This document shows positions 6,401 through 10,059 of a stretch of DNA of 10,059 nt, piece after piece. This DNA is from JACOZM01 sp035289385 (GTDB lineage: Archaea; Nanobdellota; Nanobdellia; Woesearchaeales; GW2011-AR9), in the NCBI GenBank assembly GCA_035289385.1, contig DATDXI010000070.1, positions 1 through 10,059 on the forward strand. Direction: 5' to 3'. Below the pieces are notes generated by a model. It did not search any database. It was not told the origin of the DNA and saw nothing but the letters and a program-made list of their open reading frames with translations. The first letter of the stretch is position 1. The number at the start of each line of letters is the position of its first letter. The position numbers and the translations under genes are program-made.

Positions 6401-6700
6401 GCCACCAAAAGAAAGCATGATGCCATCAGGTCTTTCTTTTTCAATGACTTTTTCCACAACGTCAGCAGTCAAGGGCAAAAAATAGATCTTATCCGCAAGC
6501 CCTTCTGACGTCTGAATGGTTGCGATATTGGGATTGATCAATACTGTGGTAATACCTTCCTCTTTCAAAGCCTTCAAGCATTGAGTACCGGAATAATCAA
6601 ACTCCCCTGCCTGGCCTATCTTTAAGCCGCCGCTTCCTAATACTAGCACTTTACGGATCGATGTGCTAAGAGAAGGTATGTTGAGCATAAGTCTGTTCAT
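3419..6700 (-). CDS. carB: Carbamoyl phosphate synthetase large subunit (ammonia-dependent synthetase chain)
   Basis: CarB uses two ATP, bicarbonate and ammonia channelled from CarA to make carbamoyl phosphate. The predicted chain has 1093 aa, full length compared with about 1073 in E. coli. Numbering from the start at 6700, the first half opens with [18 protein letters not shown] (about 21-38) and its ATP-grasp core includes [20 protein letters not shown] (about 305-325). An oligomerisation region and a non-conserved Ser/Asn-rich linker follow (about 560-580). The second half begins at [16 protein letters not shown] (about 586), with ATP-grasp residues in [10 protein letters not shown]. The methylglyoxal-synthase-like allosteric domain starts near 958. 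I prefer 6700 because GGAGGA (6707-6712) lies six bases before the third ATG of a triple ATG; an upstream TTG (6724) is unlikely. It overlaps the carA end by 35 bases. The second half resembles animal CAD and Bacteroidota CarB more than E. coli CarB. Confidence 0.95.
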   Translation of the reverse strand: [1093 protein letters not shown]

Positions 6701-7844
6701 CATCATTCCTCCGCTGGTGGGCAATTAATTTATGTTTATGTTCCTGAATAGTCTTGATAAAAAAATCAAACAAGAAAGAGGTGTCCGTAGGTCCGGGACA
6801 GGCTTCGGGATGAAATTGGACAGAAAAAAAAGGTTTCTCTTTATGCCTTATCCCCTCATTCGTGCCATCATTAGCATTGACAAACCAAGGCTCCCATCCC
6901 GCTGGCAGAGTTGTCTCATCGACAGCAAAGCCGTGGTTTTGTGAGGTGATGTAACAGCGCGGAGAGCCTACTTCTAAGCATGGCTGATTCTGTCCACGGT
7001 GACCGTATTTTAGTTTATACGTATTTCCTCCAGCAGCCAAAGCAAGCAATTGAGAGCCCAGGCATATGCCAAAGATAGGCTTGTCAAGAAGCAAAGCCTT
7101 CTGAAGATGCTCAATCGTTTTTCCACATCGTTTAGGATCACCCGGACCGTTAGAGATGAATACAGCATCGAACTCTTCAGTAAAGAAATCATAATCCCAA
7201 GGAACACGGATGACGGTAACTCCTCGGTTTATAAACGAGCGGATGATATTCTGTTTCACGCCACAGTCGATGATGACAATACGAAGAGGAGAATCATTAT
7301 TCGGGGGATGGGTGATATGATTAGATAGAGAGTTTGGAAAATAGACCCTCTTTTGAGAAATACTCACTTCAGCAACTACATTTCGAGAGTTAGGGTCTTC
7401 CAAAGGGATATCATCATCAAAAACTATCTTTCCCAGCATCACTCCTTTTTCCCGTATCTTTTTTGTTAAGGCGCGAGTGTCAATGCCATACAGCGCAGGA
7501 ATCTTCTCTTCAGACAACCAAGAGCCTAAGCTTTGTGTGCTATTCCAATGAGATGGTTCAGAAGAATAATCAGCTACAATCAATCCTTGCACATGAATTT
7601 TTTCCGACTCAAAGTTCTTCAACAGACCATCTTGCTGTTCTTTTGAAGGAACACCATAATTCCCTATCAGAGGATAGGTGCAAACTAAGATCTGCCCTTG
7701 AAAAGAGGGATCTGTCAATGATTCAGGATAACCGACCATTCCCGTCGTAAAAACAACTTCCCCTGCAGAAGAGATAGGATGCCCAAAAGAATATCCTTGA
7801 TAAATAGAGCCATCTTCAAGAATAAGCGCACCTTTTTTTTCCAT
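6666..7844 (-). CDS. carA: Carbamoyl phosphate synthetase small subunit (glutamine amidotransferase)
   Basis: CarA hydrolyses glutamine and passes ammonia through an internal tunnel to CarB. The 392-aa product has the CarA-specific N-terminal domain (about 1-180: GEVVFTTGMVGYPESLTDPS, GIDTRALTKKIREKG) followed by a class I glutamine amidotransferase domain from about 187. The oxyanion segment is SNGPGDP (231-237). The nucleophile is Cys261 in GICLGSQ, with His345 and Glu347 in QFHPEA, so the triad is complete. The C-terminal 15-20 residues (after KTIQEHKHKL) go beyond the usual end, partly because the gene runs into carB. The ATG at 7844 lies about 31 bases after a TATA-like box and has no Shine-Dalgarno, so a near-leaderless mRNA is likely. 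Many stretches (IGNYGVPS, IRVPWDYDF, KLKYGHRGQNQP) recall Bacteroidota CarA. Confidence 0.96.
   Translation of the reverse strand: MEKKGALILEDGSIYQGYSFGHPISSAGEVVFTTGMVGYPESLTDPSFQGQILVCTYPLIGNYGVPSKEQQDGLLKNFESEKIHVQGLIVADYSSEPSHWNSTQSLGSWLSEEKIPALYGIDTRALTKKIREKGVMLGKIVFDDDIPLEDPNSRNVVAEVSISQKRVYFPNSLSNHITHPPNNDSPLRIVIIDCGVKQNIIRSFINRGVTVIRVPWDYDFFTEEFDAVFISNGPGDPKRCGKTIEHLQKALLLDKPIFGICLGSQLLALAAGGNTYKLKYGHRGQNQPCLEVGSPRCYITSQNHGFAVDETTLPAGWEPWFVNANDGTNEGIRHKEKPFFSVQFHPEACPGPTDTSFLFDFFIKTIQEHKHKLIAHQRRNDDEQTYAQHTFS
6700..6712 (-). promoter_or_regulatory. Shine-Dalgarno and triple ATG deciding the carB start
   Basis: Minus strand reads GGAGGA followed directly by ATGATGATG. The spacings from GGAGGA are 0, 3 and 6 bases, so the third ATG (6700) and possibly the second (6703) are best placed. 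The site lies inside the 3' end of carA, so carB translation probably depends on internal re-initiation coupled to carA. Most other genes here have no Shine-Dalgarno. Confidence 0.7.
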
Positions 7845-7869
7845 CTAAAATAAAAAGAGGACAGAGGGC

Positions 7870-7880
7870 AATATATAAAG
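7870..7880 (-). promoter_or_regulatory. TATA box of the carAB operon
   Basis: Minus-strand CTTTATATATT is centred 31 bases before the carA ATG, a close match to the archaeal TATA consensus. It predicts a 5' leader of about five bases. This promoter suggests that carAB can be transcribed apart from the DUF1653 gene upstream. The rest of 7845-7951 shows nothing else I can support. Confidence 0.7.
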
Positions 7881-7951
7881 ATTGTTGTGCTTTGGAAGGA
7901 TAGAATATCTTGAGATTATTGAGAAGAAAGTGTTGTAGTAAGGCAGAGCTT

Positions 7952-8197
7952 TTACTCTACTTTCTTAAATCGTGGAAGAACTTTTTTATTCACGATGACC
8001 GCACCAAAAAAGAGATCTTTCGGGCGAGCAAACAGAGGCTTCTTTCCTAATTCTGGATCATCATATAATCCACGATAGATGATAAGATCCTCTTTTGTTT
8101 CCGTGTGGCGCGCCATACCTATCACTTCATAGGATTTCCCGCGGTAATGCTGATACGTTCCTTGAATGGTATACGTTCCTTGATTTTTTTTTGCCAT
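7952..8197 (-). CDS. DUF1653 family small protein
   Basis: The 81-aa product matches the DUF1653 pattern: GTYQHYRGKSYEVIGMARHTETKE (residues about 13-36), an IIYRGLYDD strand, the RPKDLFFGAV turn and the ending LPRFKKVE. Proteins of this family are small, beta-rich, widespread in bacteria and of unknown function, often encoded near housekeeping genes. The N-terminus repeats GTYTIQ and GTYQHY. Unlike most genes here it has a good Shine-Dalgarno: GGAGAAGGA at 8201-8209, with three to eight bases before the ATG depending on register. It lies 79 bases after the surface-protein gene and 107 bases before carA, all on the minus strand. A T-rich tract upstream and a separate carA promoter suggest it is its own unit. 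No role in pyrimidine synthesis can be inferred from position alone. Confidence 0.85.
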   Translation of the reverse strand: MAKKNQGTYTIQGTYQHYRGKSYEVIGMARHTETKEDLIIYRGLYDDPELGKKPLFARPKDLFFGAVIVNKKVLPRFKKVE

Positions 8198-8200
8198 AAG

Positions 8201-8209
8201 TCCTTCTCC
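8201..8209 (-). promoter_or_regulatory. Shine-Dalgarno of the DUF1653 gene
   Basis: Minus-strand GGAGAAGGA precedes the ATG at 8197 with three bases after AAGGA or eight after GGAG. It supports this start and marks the gene as having a leadered mRNA. A possible weak TATA element (ATAAACTATTT, about 8223-8233) lies around 31 bases upstream. Confidence 0.55.
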
Positions 8210-8240
8210 ATAATATAGAAGAAATAGTTTATGGAACTAG

Positions 8241-8275
8241 AAAGAAAAAGATAAAGAAAAAAGAAGAAAAAAAGC
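8241..8275 (-). terminator. T-rich tract after the surface-protein gene
   Basis: Immediately past the stop codon of the surface-protein gene the minus strand is almost pure T and C with several T5-T7 runs (for example TTTTTTTCTTCTTTTTTC). This is the usual look of a hairpin-free archaeal terminator. It lies before the DUF1653 gene and probably separates the two transcripts. Confidence 0.6.
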
Positions 8276-8276
8276 C

Positions 8277-10059
8277 TTATCTCCTTGATGGCCCTTTCAC
8301 TAAAGACTTGCTTCTGTACACTCCGAACAAGACTCCCGCAATGACTACGACAACAACAACTGCTATCCATAAGCCGCTCAGGTTCTTGAGTGTTTGGGCA
8401 AATCCACCATCAACTTCTCTACCAGCTAAGGCATCACGAGCAGCTTGGTCAGCAGCAGCATCACCAGCTTGAGCAGGCAAGCCTTGCTCTCCTTGTTGCT
8501 CCACAGCAGCTTCTCCAGCACCACCCGATGAGCTTGAAGAGGATGTTGTTGAAGGAGCAGATTCCACTGAATCCGCTTCAGCCGCAGAGGTTGTTTCTAC
8601 TGCTGCTGTAGCAGCATCTTTAACACAACTCGTGCCAACCTTGCTGTAGCCAGTTCCACATCCACTACCCGCACCACCGCCGCCGCTACTAGATGAAGAT
8701 GAAGAACTTGCTGCAGCCGCTGTCGAAAAGGTGTATGGCCCAGTAATGTTACACAACTTGACCCGGTCACAGGAAGTGACGTTATAGTAATACGTCCTGC
8801 TGCTGCTAAGGTCACTCAGGCTGATAACGTGCTGTGTTGTCAATATTGAGCTTTCTGATTTTGAACCTAAAGCAGTGGTTGGGCCATAACTGACCGTTGA
8901 ATTGGTACTCTCATTCGTCGTCCAGTTGACGGAAGCTGTTGTGGCAGTTATGGACAAGTTGTTAACGTTGGTGGTAACTGGAGCTGCCGTGTCCACCAGG
9001 AAAGCAGCCGTAACGCTACTGTTCGAGTTTCCAGCCGTATCATTTGCATAGACAGTAACGGTAAAGTTCCCATCCTGTAAGGCAGATACAGCTACACTAA
9101 AGTTATACAAGGTGGAATTCGTAGACGCTGCAGTATAATTCCTAGATGTACCGTTCCCATTGTCCAAGGAGAAGAATACGGCATGGATATCGGTTACATT
9201 GACACCTGTAGCCGTACTCCCATTGTTTAACGATACGTTAAGAAGGACCGTTCCACCAGTAGTAAAGTTCTCCCCAACGCTTGGCGAGACAATACTAGTT
9301 ACAGCAGGCACAATGGTATCAACCGTGAAATTATGCAGTAAACTGGTTGGGCTGACTAATCTAACCCCATCAAGACAAGCAATGCTCCAGTTGTGCTTCC
9401 CTTCCGACAATGATGTCGTTAAGGTATAGTTAACATTGGTACCGTTAGCGCTGCTTACGTTACTTACGTTTAAAGCGCTATCGATGGTGATATTACACAA
9501 CATCTGGCTGCTGACGTTATTATCGCTGATATTCCATATCAACTGAGGGGTAGCAGTACTTAAGTTGTGATGTAAGGTACCCACTATTTTTCCAGAGATG
9601 TTGGTCAAACTTGGCTGGCTTGGAGCTGCGATATCTATGACAAAGGTGGTTGTCAACGAGTTATTCGTGTTTCCCACAGTATCATTTGCCCAGACAGTGG
9701 CCGTATAGTTGCCTTCAATCAAGTCAGATACTGCTGCACTAACGTTAAACAATGTGGCATTCGTGGCTACTGTAGTATAATTCTTTGTCGAACCATTACC
9801 ATTACTCAAAGAGAATAATATGGTATGGATGTCTGTTACATTAACTCCATCTGCACTGCTGCCATTATTTACCGTAACATTGAGAAGAATACTATTTCCA
9901 GTAGTGAAATTTGTCCTGGTTACTGGCTCAGTAATACTGGTAACAGCTGGCACTACAGTGTCAAGCAAGAAGCTTTGGGTCTTATGCGCAAATGAGGAAT
10001 TCACCGCATTCTCCGTACTATTGGCAGTCACATTATATAGACCATCCGATAAAAAGGAT
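8277..10059 (-). CDS. Partial surface glycoprotein with Ig-like repeats, Fn3 domain and C-terminal membrane anchor
   Basis: The N-terminus lies beyond the right edge. The frame stays open to 10058 and continues the repeat pattern (LSDGLYNV before the GTG at 10031), so that GTG is an internal valine, not a start. Numbering from 10031: Ig-like repeats lie at about 24-135 and 238-350, both opening DTxVPAVTSI and closing with FxxDxAAP. A different beta domain (about 136-237) has Cys179/Cys219. An Fn3-like domain follows (about 350-436, SVNWTTNESTNSTVSYG). Then come poly-Ser/Gly, a small Cys458-Cys469 loop, and a Ser/Ala/Gly/Glu-rich stalk to about 545. The single membrane helix is GLWIAVVVVVVIAGVLFGVY (553-572), with a short basic tail. 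I count about 42 N-X-S/T sequons, nearly all before residue 435. The product is a type I, cell-surface, probably heavily glycosylated structural or adhesion protein, exported by Sec if the missing end carries a signal. Similar architectures are common in Woesearchaeota-like genomes. Confidence 0.85.
   Translation of the reverse strand, partial: SFLSDGLYNVTANSTENAVNSSFAHKTQSFLLDTVVPAVTSITEPVTRTNFTTGNSILLNVTVNNGSSADGVNVTDIHTILFSLSNGNGSTKNYTTVATNATLFNVSAAVSDLIEGNYTATVWANDTVGNTNNSLTTTFVIDIAAPSQPSLTNISGKIVGTLHHNLSTATPQLIWNISDNNVSSQMLCNITIDSALNVSNVSSANGTNVNYTLTTSLSEGKHNWSIACLDGVRLVSPTSLLHNFTVDTIVPAVTSIVSPSVGENFTTGGTVLLNVSLNNGSTATGVNVTDIHAVFFSLDNGNGTSRNYTAASTNSTLYNFSVAVSALQDGNFTVTVYANDTAGNSNSSVTAAFLVDTAAPVTTNVNNLSITATTASVNWTTNESTNSTVSYGPTTALGSKSESSILTTQHVISLSDLSSSRTYYYNVTSCDRVKLCNITGPYTFSTAAAASSSSSSSSGGGGAGSGCGTGYSKVGTSCVKDAATAAVETTSAAEADSVESAPSTTSSSSSSGGAGEAAVEQQGEQGLPAQAGDAAADQAARDALAGREVDGGFAQTLKNLSGLWIAVVVVVVIAGVLFGVYRSKSLVKGPSRR
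8982..9320 (-). repeat. Ig-like repeat unit, downstream copy, in the surface protein
   Basis: This unit encodes residues about 238-350 of the partial protein. It aligns with the unit at 9627-9962 at a constant offset of 642 bases (214 codons), for example GTATCATTTGC at 9037 and 9679 on the plus strand. Both start DTxVPAVTSI and share NFTTG, GVNVTDIH, NGNG and YAND/WAND-type blocks. Confidence 0.8.
9627..9962 (-). repeat. Ig-like repeat unit, upstream copy, in the surface protein
   Basis: This unit encodes residues about 24-135. It is the partner of the unit at 8982-9320, with similar protein and DNA sequence. The last bases of the window (codons before 9962: LSDGLYNVTANST) match the end of a further unit, so the array continues past the right edge. 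Confidence 0.8.

Noticed and set aside
6700..6724. TTG at 6724 as the carB start
   Set aside because: It has no Shine-Dalgarno of its own, would place the GGAGGA motif inside the coding region and adds residues not expected in the family.
8122..8370. 82-aa minus-strand frame overlapping the DUF1653 start and the end of the surface-protein gene
   Set aside because: It covers the T-rich terminator (giving poly-Phe) and the out-of-frame ends of two real genes. No start signal was seen.
8390..8611. Plus-strand 73-aa frame rich in Gln, His and Leu
   Set aside because: It is antisense to the low-complexity stalk of the surface protein, and its odd composition follows from that.

Overview
The window looks like chromosomal DNA of an archaeon, most likely a small-genome lineage of the DPANN group (Woesearchaeota/Pacearchaeota-like). 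Both tRNA genes lack an encoded CCA. Almost every gene or transcription unit has an AT-rich TATA-like box about 25-31 bases upstream of the start codon, as expected for leaderless archaeal mRNAs. The right end encodes a surface protein packed with N-glycosylation sequons and held by one C-terminal membrane helix. The taxonomic placement is inferred from these traits; no marker gene in the window proves it.

Left part, plus strand (1-1728): tRNA-Ala(GGC), rlmH (23S rRNA pseudouridine methyltransferase) starting 13 bases after that tRNA, an orphan 120-aa gene, tRNA-Ala(CGC), and a small membrane protein of the YdjM/DUF457 type. Middle part, minus strand (1725-3174): an orphan 182-aa gene whose stop overlaps the stop of the membrane protein gene, then an HPr-kinase-like P-loop protein. 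A 20-base perfect direct repeat, with imperfect flanks, brackets the orphan and duplicates the 3' end of the membrane protein gene. This suggests that the orphan was inserted there or that the segment was duplicated. The interval 3175-3418 holds a promoter and a possible frame-broken small ORF.

Right part, all minus strand (3419-10059), in transcription order: a partial surface protein that enters from beyond the right edge, a DUF1653 small protein, carA and carB. CarA and CarB together form the glutamine-dependent carbamoyl phosphate synthetase that makes carbamoyl phosphate for pyrimidines and arginine. The two genes overlap by about 35 bases, and carB starts at the end of a triple ATG behind a strong Shine-Dalgarno. 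Both proteins read like the Bacteroidota/eukaryotic CAD type, so lateral acquisition as a unit is plausible.

No gene-free stretch exceeds about 250 bases. I found no CRISPR array, transposase, integrase or origin. The points that most deserve a second look are the repeat-bracketed orphan, the tRNA-rlmH tandem, the foreign-looking carAB, the broken small ORF at 3243-3387, and the sequon-saturated surface protein.
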